From: DATBLE01 sp963808815
GTDB taxonomy: Bacteria > Actinomycetota > Thermoleophilia > Gaiellales > Gaiellaceae
Assembly (NCBI GenBank): GCA_963808815.1
Contig: CAWEGI010000014.1
Span: 310,001-374,000, forward strand
DNA length: 64,000 bases
Reading direction: 5' to 3'
The position numbers and the translations under genes are program-made. Below are positions 46,649 to 54,978 of the stretch, piece after piece (the first letter of the stretch is position 1; the number at the start of each line of letters is the position of its first letter). The notes beneath the pieces were generated by a model. That model saw only the letters and a list, made by a program, of their open reading frames with translations. It ran no database searches and was not told the DNA's origin.

Positions 46649-48471
46649 AGCCCGGCGATCCTCCGGGCGGGCGGCTCGTCGAACACCGGGGCGAGCTCGG
46701 CGTCGCGGCTGACGAGGAGTGCATACCGCCCGCCGCGGGCGAGCAGCTCCTCGTGCCTGCCCATCTCGACGACCCGGCCGTGGTCGAGCACCACGATTTG
46801 GTCGGCGTCGCGCACGGTCGAGAGCCGGTGGGCGATCGCTATCGTCGTCCTGCCCTCGGCGAGCCCGTCGAGTGCCTCCTGCACGAGCCGCTCGGTCTCG
46901 GTGTCGAGCGAGGAGGTGGCCTCGTCGAGCACGAGAATCGGCGGGTTGCGGAGGATCGTCCGGGCGATCGCGATCCGCTGCCGCTCGCCGCCGGAGAAGC
47001 GGTGGCCGCGCTCGCCTACGACCGTGTCGTAGCCCTCTGGCAGCGCGGCGATCACGTGATCGATCCGCGCAGCGCGAGCGGCCGCTTCCAACTCGGCGTC
47101 GGTCGCATCCGGCTTGGCGTAGCGCAGGTTCTCGGCGATCGACGCGTGGAAGAGGTACGTCTCCTGCGACACCACCCCGACCAGGTCGGAGAGCGCCTTG
47201 AACGACAGGTCGCGGACGTCGACGCCGCCGATACGTACCGATCCGCGGCCGACGTCGTAGAGCCGCGCGGTCAGGTAGGCGAGCGTCGTCTTCCCCGAGC
47301 CGGTCTCGCCCACCAGCGCCGTCGTCGTTCCCGCAACGACCGTGAAGTCGACGTCCTCCAGCGTCCAAGCCTCCCCGTACCCGAACCAGACGTGGTCGAA
47401 ATCCACGTCGCCCGGCTCGATCCGGTCGAGCGCATCCGGCTTCTCGACGATGTCGACCGGCTGGTCGAGGTACTCGAAGATGCGGTCGAAGAGGGCGAGC
47501 GACGTCTGGACGTCAAGGCTGACGCCCAGCAGGGAGCCGACAGGGAAGAAGAGGCGTGTCTGCAGCGTGGTGAACGCGACGAGCGTCGCGATCGACACGG
47601 ACTGGGAGCCGTGGGCGAGCGCGAGGCCGCCGAACCAGTAGACCGCGGCCGGCATGATCGCGAAGCTCGTCTGGATCGAGGCCATCACCCAGCGGCCGGC
47701 CATGCGCTGGCGGACCTCGAGGTCGGCGAGGCGCAGCGAGTCGGTCTCGAACCGGTCGGCGAGCGCGCCGCCGCGGCCCATCGTCTTGCCGAGCAAGATC
47801 CCGGACACCGAGAGCGACTCCTGCACCTGGCTGGAGATGTCGGCGAGCGTCTCCTGCGTCGTCTTCGCGATCCGCCGCCGCTCGTTGCCCACCCGCCTCG
47901 TCAGCAGCGCGAAGATCGGGATCAGCGCGAGCGCGAACAGCGCCAGCTGCCAGCTCAGCAGCAGCATGCCGACGACGGTCGCGGCGACCGTGGTCACGTT
48001 CGAGGCGATCGAGGTCGCCGTGTTCGTGACGACGTTCTGGACGCCGCCGATGTCGTTCTGGATCCGCGACTGCGTCTCGCCGGTTCGGGTGCGCGTGAAG
48101 AAGGCGAGCGAGAGCCGCTGCAGGTGGCGGAAGACCCTGGCGCGCAGGTCGTGCATCACCCGCTGGCCGACCTGGTTCGAGAGCAGCGTCTGGATCACGC
48201 CCAGGACGCCGGTGACGATCGCGATCGCGATCATCCCCGCTGCCGCCCAGGAGAGGGCGGTCGTGTCGTTGCTGCCGATGGCCTCGAGGACGCGCTTGAG
48301 CAGGAACGCCGGGACGACGCCCAGCGCCGCCGACAGGACGATCAGCGCCAGCAGGCCGGAGAGCCGCGGCCAGTAGGGCCTGAACAGCGCACCGACCCGC
48401 CGGAGGTTCGCGCGGCGCTGCTCAGGGTCGGCGGTGCGCTCGGGCGCCTCGTCGGCTGAGTGGAAGAACAT
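46645..48471 (-). CDS. ABC exporter with fused membrane and ATPase domains
   Basis: This half-transporter of about 608 residues has a six-helix type IV membrane domain at about 40-320 (YWPRLSGLLALIVLSAALGV ... FFTRTRTGETQSRIQNDI) and an ATPase domain at about 360-600. The ATPase has Walker A GETGSGKTT, signature FSGGERQRIAIA, Walker B ILVLDEATSSLD and H-loop IAHRLST. It likely homodimerises and exports a lipid or drug. Two ATGs lie six bases apart; GAGGAG abuts the first and is six bases from the second (48471), so I choose the second. It is divergent from moaDE. Confidence 0.92.
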   Translation of the reverse strand: MFFHSADEAPERTADPEQRRANLRRVGALFRPYWPRLSGLLALIVLSAALGVVPAFLLKRVLEAIGSNDTTALSWAAAGMIAIAIVTGVLGVIQTLLSNQVGQRVMHDLRARVFRHLQRLSLAFFTRTRTGETQSRIQNDIGGVQNVVTNTATSIASNVTTVAATVVGMLLLSWQLALFALALIPIFALLTRRVGNERRRIAKTTQETLADISSQVQESLSVSGILLGKTMGRGGALADRFETDSLRLADLEVRQRMAGRWVMASIQTSFAIMPAAVYWFGGLALAHGSQSVSIATLVAFTTLQTRLFFPVGSLLGVSLDVQTSLALFDRIFEYLDQPVDIVEKPDALDRIEPGDVDFDHVWFGYGEAWTLEDVDFTVVAGTTTALVGETGSGKTTLAYLTARLYDVGRGSVRIGGVDVRDLSFKALSDLVGVVSQETYLFHASIAENLRYAKPDATDAELEAAARAARIDHVIAALPEGYDTVVGERGHRFSGGERQRIAIARTILRNPPILVLDEATSSLDTETERLVQEALDGLAEGRTTIAIAHRLSTVRDADQIVVLDHGRVVEMGRHEELLARGGRYALLVSRDAELAPVFDEPPARRIAGL

Positions 48472-48501
48472 GCCCATCTCCTCTGAGCGTACTGTTCGGA
48501 G

Positions 48502-49140
48502 ATGGTCGTCCAGGTGCGCCTGTTCGCCGGGCTGCGCGAGCGCGCCGGCTGGTCGGAACGCGACCTCGACGTGGCCGACGGAGCGAGCGTGGCCGACGTC
48601 TGGCCACTGCTGGAGCTCGGCGAGCGGCCGGGTGGCCTGCTCTACGCGGTCAACCTGGAGTATGCGGGCGAAGACCGGGTACTCCAGCCGGGCGACGAGG
48701 TCGCCCTGATCCCGCCGGTCTCGGGCGGCGCCTTCCGCCTCACCGACGTGCCGATCGACCCGAGTGCCGTGGTCGCGGAGGCGGCCGACGACCGGGCGGG
48801 CGCGATCGCCACGTTCCTCGGAACGACGCGCGTCGAGTCGCGCGGCCGCACCGTCCACTACCTCGACTACGAGGCGTACGGCGGCATGGCCGAGAAGGTC
48901 ATGGCGGAGCTCGCGGAGCAGCTCGCCGCGAAGCACGAGCTCTGCGCGGTCGCGATCACCCACCGCGTCGGCCGGGTCGAGATCGGTGAGGTCTCGGTTG
49001 CGATCGCCGTCTCGGCCCCGCACCGCGCGGCGGCGCTGGCCGCCTGCGCCGAGGCGATCGACACGCTCAAGGAGACCGTCCCGCTCTGGAAGAAAGAGGT
49101 CTACGAGGGCGGCGAGGAGTGGATCGGGAGGGGTTCCTGA
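48502..49140 (+). CDS. moaX: Fused MoaD-MoaE molybdopterin synthase
   Basis: This 212-residue protein joins both subunits of the enzyme that inserts two sulfurs to make molybdopterin. Residues 1-76 are MoaD (VQVRLFAGLRERAGWSERDL ... EVALIPPVSGG) and 77-212 MoaE (RLTDVPIDPSAVVAEAADDR, GAIATFLGTTR, HRVGRVEIGEVSVAIAVSAP, and VPLWKKEVYEGGEEWI). The Gly-Gly that must be thiocarboxylated is at 75-76, inside the chain. The mycobacterial fused MoaX is known to be cleaved after this Gly pair, and the same is expected here. No other moa genes are near. Confidence 0.93.
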   Translation: MVVQVRLFAGLRERAGWSERDLDVADGASVADVWPLLELGERPGGLLYAVNLEYAGEDRVLQPGDEVALIPPVSGGAFRLTDVPIDPSAVVAEAADDRAGAIATFLGTTRVESRGRTVHYLDYEAYGGMAEKVMAELAEQLAAKHELCAVAITHRVGRVEIGEVSVAIAVSAPHRAAALAACAEAIDTLKETVPLWKKEVYEGGEEWIGRGS

Positions 49141-49167
49141 GCGACCCCCGGCGGCTACCATCGACGT

Positions 49168-50130
49168 ATGGAGCGCATGGCGCACCCCGGCTGGTGCGAG
49201 AACCTCGTAGCCGCCGGCGGGCTGAGGCAGGACGAGCGGGTCCTCGTCGTCGTCGACGAGCCGCTCCTCGAGGAGGGCTCGCAGCTGGCTGCGGCTGTGA
49301 AGGACGCGGGCGGCGAGCCGCGACTCGAGCTGTGGGGCGGGAACCAGCGGCCGCTGGCGGCCGCGCCGCCGGGCGTGCTCGAAGGCGGCCGCGCCGCCGA
49401 CCTCTCGTTCTTCATCTCACAGGCCCCACGCGGGGACGAGGCGGGCGCCCGCTTCCAGCTGATGGAGGCTGTGACGGGCCACGGCGGCCGGCAGATCTTC
49501 ATGGGGCTGGTCGACGGCGAACTCCTGCGCGGAGAGCTCTCCGGACCGCCCCCCGACCTCGCGGAGGTGGCGCAGCAGGTGCTCGTACAGCTCGAGGGGA
49601 CCGAGACGATCCACATCCGGGGCCGCGCGGGAACAGACCTCACCCTGCGCGTCGCCGGCCGCCCCTGGAAGACCGACGCCGGCGAGCTCGTCCCCGGCGA
49701 GACAGCCAACTACCCCGGCGGCGAGGTCTTTGTGGCACCGCACGCCGACGGCGCCGACGGCGTCCTTGTCGCCGACCTGACCGTCCCGTACACGGTCGAG
49801 GGGCTCGTCGACGAGCCCGTCACGCTCCGGTTCGAACGCGGCCGCGTCACCTCGATCGAGGGAGGGCGCGCCGCCGACCTGCTCCGCGAGCTGGTCGAGA
49901 GCGCCGGCGCGGGCGCGGACGTGATCGCCGAGCTCGGGATCGGTCTCAACCACGACCTGACTCCGCGAGGCCACGTGATGCTCGACGAGAAGGCGGGCGG
50001 CACCGCCCACGTCGCCATCGGGCGCAACACGGGCACATACGGCGGGGACAACGAGGCGAGCATCCACGTCGACTGCGTCTTCTCGGCGCCCGAGGTCGAG
50101 GCCGACGGCCGTCCGGTCGATATCCCGTAA
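49168..50130 (+). CDS. Aminopeptidase, M29 family
   Basis: This 320-residue protein matches thermophilic metalloaminopeptidases (AmpS/AmpT). Visible are YPGGEVFVAPHADGADGVLV with a metal-ligand Glu, ELGIGLNHDLTP, and the C-terminal KAGGTAHVAIGRN...ASIHVDCV with conserved His residues. These two-metal exopeptidases cleave N-terminal residues in the cytoplasm. It is somewhat shorter than typical 370-410-residue members at its N-terminus. It reads in the same direction as moaDE and the M50 gene, with short gaps. Confidence 0.85.
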   Translation: MERMAHPGWCENLVAAGGLRQDERVLVVVDEPLLEEGSQLAAAVKDAGGEPRLELWGGNQRPLAAAPPGVLEGGRAADLSFFISQAPRGDEAGARFQLMEAVTGHGGRQIFMGLVDGELLRGELSGPPPDLAEVAQQVLVQLEGTETIHIRGRAGTDLTLRVAGRPWKTDAGELVPGETANYPGGEVFVAPHADGADGVLVADLTVPYTVEGLVDEPVTLRFERGRVTSIEGGRAADLLRELVESAGAGADVIAELGIGLNHDLTPRGHVMLDEKAGGTAHVAIGRNTGTYGGDNEASIHVDCVFSAPEVEADGRPVDIP

Positions 50131-50138
50131 CAGAGACC

Positions 50139-50795
50139 ATGGGCGTCCAGCCGGAGATCCCCGAGCGCGAGTACCGTCCGATCCACCCGGAGCCGGCGTG
50201 GCGGTCGCTCGCGCGGAAGATCTGGGCGCCGCTCGCCGTCCTCCTCGGTCTGATCGTCAAGTTCGGCTTCGCGTTCGCGAAGTTCGCGTCGATCTTCGTC
50301 GCGGTCGGCGGGTATGCGCTCCTCTGGGGCTGGCAGTTCGCCGTCGGCTTCGTGCTCCTGATCTTCGTGCACGAGCTCGGGCACTTCGTGGAGGCGCGCC
50401 GTCGCGGGTTCAACGCCGCGTGGCCGGTCTTCATCCCGTTCCTGGGCGCCTACGTCGCGATCCGCGACGCACGGATGAACCCGTGGCAGAATTTCTGGAT
50501 CTCGTTCGCCGGCCCGTTCTGGGGAAGCGTCGGCGCCGCGTCGGTGTGGCTGGTCGGCGAGCAGCAGGGGTCCCGGATGCTGCAGGCGCTCGGCTACGTC
50601 GGCTTCCTGCTCAATCTGATCAACATGGCGCCGATCGGGATCCTCGACGGCGGCTCGATGTGGCGCTCGATCAAGACGATGCGCCTCGGGGGGACGCCGG
50701 GCAAGGCGCAGCTCGCGACGGTCGCGTTCTTCGCCCTCGCCGCGCTGCTCGTGATCGGCATGTTCGCCGCCCACGTGCCGCAGAACCGCCTCTAG
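50139..50795 (+). CDS. Site-2 protease family (M50) membrane metallopeptidase
   Basis: This 218-residue protein has about five membrane helices. The zinc motif HELGH (residues 78-82) sits in helix FVLLIFVHELGHFVEARRRG, and the third ligand is the Asp in NMAPIGILDGG (about 162-172). It is a compact S2P-like protease without PDZ domain, acting within the membrane on unknown substrates. The ATG follows the M29 stop by eight bases. The stop is followed by a 167-nt inverted repeat. Confidence 0.87.
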   Translation: MGVQPEIPEREYRPIHPEPAWRSLARKIWAPLAVLLGLIVKFGFAFAKFASIFVAVGGYALLWGWQFAVGFVLLIFVHELGHFVEARRRGFNAAWPVFIPFLGAYVAIRDARMNPWQNFWISFAGPFWGSVGAASVWLVGEQQGSRMLQALGYVGFLLNLINMAPIGILDGGSMWRSIKTMRLGGTPGKAQLATVAFFALAALLVIGMFAAHVPQNRL

Positions 50796-50799
50796 CCGA

Positions 50800-50966
50800 A
50801 GTGCTCCTTCCGGCAATAGTCAGAACGCTTCTGGCGGCGCCCGGAACCGTCATGCGGCGTCCTCAGTCGCGCCAATATCTGATTTCGATATTGGCGCTCC
50901 CTGCGTCCTTGCCTGACGGCCCCGGTCACTCGCCAGAAGCGGGAGACCATTACCGGAAGGAGCACT
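50800..50966. repeat. 167-bp imperfect palindrome containing the RBS of the LOG gene
   Basis: Two 80-base arms flank a 7-nt loop (TGATTTC, 50880-50886). Paired blocks, from outside in, are 14 bp (AGTGCTCCTTCCGG), 11 bp (CGCTTCTGGCG, offset by one base), CCGG, CCGTCA and an apical 11 bp (GCGCCAATATC). The right arm contains GGAAGGAG (50955-50962), the ribosome binding site of the GTG at 50970, which pairs with CTCCTTCC in the left arm (50804-50811). It could be a MITE-like insertion, a terminator of the M50 transcript or a translation-control hairpin. Confidence 0.85.
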
Positions 50967-50969
50967 AGC

Positions 50970-51674
50970 GTGGCCGTCGACCGCCGCATCCTCGAGCACG
51001 ACGACCGCAACATCGAGAAGCACGTCGAGCTGATCGCGGAAGAGCTGCGCATGGGCTTCCAGGCGGTCGACCGCATCCCGCGTCCCGCGGCGACCGTCTT
51101 CGGCTCGGCGCGCACGCCTCGCGACAACCCCGAGTACGAGCAGGCCCGCGCCTGCGGCCGGGCGCTGGCGCAGGCCGGCTTCGCGGTCGTCACCGGCGGC
51201 GGGCCAGGCTCGATGGAAGCGGCGAACCGCGGTGCGAAAGAGGGCGGCGGCTTTTCGGTGGGCTTCAACGTCGAGCTTCCGCACGAGCAGGCGCCGAACC
51301 CGTACGTCGACCTCGCCGTCGCCTTCCGCCACTTCTACGCGCGGAAGGTGATGCTCGTCAAGGCGGCGGAGGGCTTCATCCTCTTTCCCGGGGGCTTCGG
51401 CACGCTCGACGAGCTGTTCGAGTCGCTCACGCTGATCCAGACGGACAAGGTGCGTGAGTTTCCCGTCTCTCTGATCGGCACCGACTACTGGCGTGGCCTG
51501 CTCGACTGGATCGCCGCCCACCCGCTCGCCGAGAAGAAGATCGCCCCCGAGGACCTCGACCTCCTCCACCTCACCGACGACGTCCACGAGGCCGTCGAGG
51601 CGGTCTACGACTGCTGGGCGCGTTGGTGCGCCGATCCGCCGGTCCACGAGCCCGAAAAGGCCGACGCACAGTAG
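50970..51674 (+). CDS. LOG family protein (lysine decarboxylase-like fold)
   Basis: This 234-residue Rossmann-like protein has GGGPGSMEAANRGA at about 76-89 and the signature PGGFGTLDELFE at 140-151, shared by cytokinin riboside phosphoribohydrolases. Bacterial members release the base from nucleoside monophosphates. The N-terminus (AVDRRILEHDDRNIEKHVEL) is a short helical extension. The GTG start lies seven bases after a GGAAGGAG that can be hidden in the upstream hairpin. Confidence 0.9.
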   Translation: MAVDRRILEHDDRNIEKHVELIAEELRMGFQAVDRIPRPAATVFGSARTPRDNPEYEQARACGRALAQAGFAVVTGGGPGSMEAANRGAKEGGGFSVGFNVELPHEQAPNPYVDLAVAFRHFYARKVMLVKAAEGFILFPGGFGTLDELFESLTLIQTDKVREFPVSLIGTDYWRGLLDWIAAHPLAEKKIAPEDLDLLHLTDDVHEAVEAVYDCWARWCADPPVHEPEKADAQ

Positions 51675-51774
51675 GGGGCTGTCCCCACCCCGAAAAACCG
51701 GCCGGCACCATGGCCCTGCATCGCACGCCGCGGCAGCCTTGGGTCAACATCCTTACGACACAACGGAGTTGACC

Positions 51775-53382
51775 ATGAGCATCGTCCGCCCACTCTTCCA
51801 GGCCGAGACGTACCGCAACCTGCTGTTCCTCGTCGCGGGGATCCCGATCGCCGCGGTCGTGCTCGGCCTCGTGATCGCCGGGTGGACGTCGATCGCCGTG
51901 CTGGCGATCACTCCGCTCGTCGTTCCCGTGCTGCTCGGCTACCGGGGCGCCGTCGGGCTGGTCGCCCGCGGAGACGCCTCGCTCGCGCGGTCGCTGCTCG
52001 GCACCACCGCCGGGCCGCCGGTCTCGTCCGCCGGCCGCGGCTTCTGGGGGCGGGCCAAGGCCGTGTTCCTCGATCCCTCGTTCTGGCGGCAGCAGGCCTA
52101 CCTGCTGCTGCGGATGACGCTCGGGTTCGCACTGGCGGTCGCGGAGCTCTCGCTGATCGCGGCGGCCCTCGGCTGGATCTCGATGCCGATCTGGTACCGC
52201 TGGACCGACGAAAACTACGGCTCGTGGCACGTTGACACCCTCGGCCGGGCACTGTTGCTCGTGCCGGCCGGGATCGTGGCGCTGGTCGCCGCCGCCTGGT
52301 TCGCGCGGGTGCTCGGAGCGCTCTCCGCCTGGCAGGTCCGGTCACTCCTCAGTGCGCGCCCCGCCCCCACGTCGCCCGAGGCCGTCAGCCGGTACCGCCG
52401 GCAGGCCCTCTGGATCGACGGCTGCACCGCGGCGGGGCTCGTCGTCCTGACGACGATCGTCTGGGCCGCGACCGGCGCAGGCTATTACTGGCCGCAGTGG
52501 GTCCTGCTTCCACTGGCGCTGCTGTTCGCGATCCATGCGCTGGTCGAGCTGGTCGTGTCGAAGGTCCGACCCCGGGACCGCGCGGTGGCAATTCACGGCG
52601 GCGTGGTCGCGGCGATCTTCGTCTTCCTCGTCGCGGTCTGGGCGCTGACCTCACGCGGGTACTTCTGGCCCGCCTGGACGCTGCTCGGCCTGGCGAGCGC
52701 GCTCGTCGTGCACTACCTGATCACGCGTAGTCAGAGGCGCGACCGCCTCGCCCGCCGCGTCGAGACGCTCGAGACGACCCGCCTGGGCGCGGTCGAGGAG
52801 CAGGACGCCGAGCTCCGCCGCATCGAGCGCGACCTGCACGACGGCGCGCAGGCCAGGCTGGTCGCGCTCGGCATGAGCCTCGGGATGGCGGAGCAGAAGT
52901 TCGAGTCCGACCCGGAGGGCGCGCAGCAGCTGGTCGCAGAGGCCCGCGCCGGCGTCGCCGAGGCCCTGCGCGAGCTGCGCGACCTGGCCCGCGGCATCTA
53001 CCCGCCGGTCCTCGCCGACCGCGGGATCGGGGCGGCTCTGGAGACGCTGGCCGACCGCAGTCCGTTGACGACGATCGTCGCGGTCGACCTGGACGAACGG
53101 CCGCAGGCCCGGGTCGAGACCGCCGCGTACTTCGTCGCCGCAGAGGCCATGGCCAACGCAATCAAGCACTCCGGAGCCGGCCGCATCGACATCTCGGTCG
53201 GACGCCGCAACGGGATGCTCGAGATCGAGGTCAGCGACGACGGCACGGGCGGCGCCGACGAGCACGGAAACGGCCTCGCCGGTCTGCGCAGGCGCGTCGA
53301 GGCGCTGGACGGCACGCTGACGGTGAAGAGCCCCGAAGGTGGGCCGACGACGATCCGGGCGGAGCTGCCGTGCGCATCGTGA
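51775..53382 (+). CDS. Membrane sensor histidine kinase
   Basis: This 535-residue kinase starts with a sensor-type membrane domain: two helices near 15-55, then two more pairs up to about residue 320. A HisKA_3 domain follows with His355 in RDLHDGAQARLVALGMSLGM, and a HATPase_c domain with AMANAIKHSGA, VSDDGTGGA and GNGLAGLRRR. The ATG has GGAG seven bases upstream. The end overlaps the response regulator start by 13 bases, indicating coupled expression. The frame is intact. Confidence 0.92.
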   Translation: MSIVRPLFQAETYRNLLFLVAGIPIAAVVLGLVIAGWTSIAVLAITPLVVPVLLGYRGAVGLVARGDASLARSLLGTTAGPPVSSAGRGFWGRAKAVFLDPSFWRQQAYLLLRMTLGFALAVAELSLIAAALGWISMPIWYRWTDENYGSWHVDTLGRALLLVPAGIVALVAAAWFARVLGALSAWQVRSLLSARPAPTSPEAVSRYRRQALWIDGCTAAGLVVLTTIVWAATGAGYYWPQWVLLPLALLFAIHALVELVVSKVRPRDRAVAIHGGVVAAIFVFLVAVWALTSRGYFWPAWTLLGLASALVVHYLITRSQRRDRLARRVETLETTRLGAVEEQDAELRRIERDLHDGAQARLVALGMSLGMAEQKFESDPEGAQQLVAEARAGVAEALRELRDLARGIYPPVLADRGIGAALETLADRSPLTTIVAVDLDERPQARVETAAYFVAAEAMANAIKHSGAGRIDISVGRRNGMLEIEVSDDGTGGADEHGNGLAGLRRRVEALDGTLTVKSPEGGPTTIRAELPCAS

Positions 53383-54020
53383 TCGCCGAGGATCTCGCGC
53401 TCCTCCGCGACGGACTCGCCCGGCTGCTCCGCGACAACGACCTCGACGTGGTCGCCGAGGTCGCAGACGCCGACGCGCTCGTCCACGCAGTCCTCCGCGA
53501 GCGCCCCGACCTCGCGATCGTCGACATCCGCCTGCCGCCGACCTTCCGCGACGAGGGCCTGCGGGCCGCGCTGGAGCTGCGCGGCTCCGCGCCGGAGACC
53601 GCGATCCTCGTGCTCTCCCAGTACGTCGAGCACACGTACGCCGCAGAGCTGCTCGCCCAGGCCGGGAGCTCCGCCGGCGTCGGCTACCTGCTCAAGGACC
53701 GGGTGCTGGACGCCGCAGACTTCGTCGACGCCGTCAGGCGCGTCGCCGACGGCGGCACCGCTCTCGATCCCGAGGTCGTCGCCCAGCTCCTCGGGAACCG
53801 CGGCTCCCACCGGCTCGACGTGCTGACGCCGCGCGAGCTCGACGTGCTGAAGCTGATGGCCGAGGGCAGGTCAAACGCGGGGATCGCCGAGTCGCTCGTG
53901 CTCACCGTGGGCGCGGTCGAGAAACACATCGCGAGCATCTTCCAGAAGCTCCAGCTGCCGCCCTCGGAGAGCGACCACCGCCGCGTCCTCGCAGTGCTCA
54001 CCTACCTCCAGGAGCGGTGA
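53370..54020 (+). CDS. Two-component response regulator, NarL/LuxR family
   Basis: This 216-residue partner of the upstream kinase has a receiver domain with Asp52 in LAIVDIRLPP, the switch LVLSQYV and Lys in YLLKDRV, and a LuxR-type helix-turn-helix at about 150-205 (LTPRELDVLKLMAEG, ESLVLTVGAVEKHIASIFQK). The GTG start lies inside the kinase gene. A perfect palindromic terminator follows the stop. Confidence 0.93.
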   Translation: MRIVIAEDLALLRDGLARLLRDNDLDVVAEVADADALVHAVLRERPDLAIVDIRLPPTFRDEGLRAALELRGSAPETAILVLSQYVEHTYAAELLAQAGSSAGVGYLLKDRVLDAADFVDAVRRVADGGTALDPEVVAQLLGNRGSHRLDVLTPRELDVLKLMAEGRSNAGIAESLVLTVGAVEKHIASIFQKLQLPPSESDHRRVLAVLTYLQER

Positions 54021-54036
54021 GCCCGCCCGCGCGGAC

Positions 54037-54066
54037 AGCAGTGACAGGCTTAAGCCTGTCACTGCT
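54037..54066. terminator. Perfect 30-bp palindrome, bidirectional terminator
   Basis: Two 15-base arms (AGCAGTGACAGGCTT and its complement) meet without spacer between convergent genes. It would terminate both the response regulator and the carboxypeptidase transcripts. Confidence 0.75.
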
Positions 54067-54092
54067 CTTCGAAGCCCGCGGCCGTCGAGAGG

Positions 54093-54932
54093 TCAGCTGC
54101 GCGCCGCGAAGCCGAAGTCCAGCAGCTTCTTGACGTCGCCGTACATGTCGTCGGCGCCGAGCACGACGGCGATCAGATGCACCCCGCCCCGGCGGGCAGA
54201 GGCGACGAGGCAGTGCTTGGCGAGCGTCGTCCAGCCGGTCTTCACCCCGTCGGCGCCGGGATAGGAGCCGAGCATGTGGTTGTGGTTCACATAGATCTTG
54301 GCGTAGGTCGGTGCCGCCCACGGCACGCGCTTGACGCGCGTGCGCACGACCGCCCGGAAGCGCGGGTTCCACATCGCATAGCGGGCGAGAGAGGCCATGT
54401 CCCAGGCGGTCGAGTAGTTGTCGCGGTCGAGGAGCCCGCTCGGGCTGCGGAAGTGCGAGTCCTTCAGGCCGAGCACCCTGGCCTTCTCGTTCATCAGCGC
54501 GACGAAGCGCGAACGGGAACCCCCAGCGCCGATCGCGAGCGCGAGCGCCGTGTCGTTCCCAGACATGAGCAGCGTCCCGTAGAAGAGCTTCCACGCCTCG
54601 ACCTGCTCGCCCGGCCGTAGACCTTCCTTGAACGGCTGCACGCGTGTGACCGACTTGTCGACGGTGACGACGTCGTGAGGACGCAGCCGCTCCATCGCGA
54701 CGATCGCGGTCATGATCTTCGTCGTCGAGGCGATCCGGAGCCGCCGGCGCTCGTCCTTGCCCCACAGCACCGAGCCGTCGTTCGCGTCGATCAGAATCGC
54801 CCCCTTCGCGGTGACCGCGATCCCGTGCGCCGAGAGCGCGCCCTCCTGGTGGACCAGCGGCTGGCGCTGCGCGGCGGCAGGCGACGCCACCACAATCGCG
54901 ACCACGATCGCGAGCAGGGAGAATCGGCGCAC
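54093..54932 (-). CDS. dacA: D-alanyl-D-alanine carboxypeptidase, S11 family
   Basis: This 279-residue penicillin-binding protein trims the terminal D-Ala from peptidoglycan peptides outside the membrane. A signal peptide (RRFSLLAIVVAIVVASPAAA) is followed by the three catalytic motifs: SxxK at 69-72 (STTK), SGN at 124-126 and KTG at 231-233. It lacks the C-terminal PBP5 domain and membrane anchor, so it is a minimal secreted form. The GTG start at 54932 is 46 bases from the divergent selA gene. Confidence 0.92.
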   Translation of the reverse strand: MRRFSLLAIVVAIVVASPAAAQRQPLVHQEGALSAHGIAVTAKGAILIDANDGSVLWGKDERRRLRIASTTKIMTAIVAMERLRPHDVVTVDKSVTRVQPFKEGLRPGEQVEAWKLFYGTLLMSGNDTALALAIGAGGSRSRFVALMNEKARVLGLKDSHFRSPSGLLDRDNYSTAWDMASLARYAMWNPRFRAVVRTRVKRVPWAAPTYAKIYVNHNHMLGSYPGADGVKTGWTTLAKHCLVASARRGGVHLIAVVLGADDMYGDVKKLLDFGFAARS

Positions 54933-54978
54933 GCGCCCAGGGTAGACCTCGAATCGGCGGATCAGGAACACTTCGATC

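Noticed and set aside
50800..50966. Complete insertion sequence
   Set aside because: No transposase ORF and no clear target-site duplication; only the palindrome itself is present.
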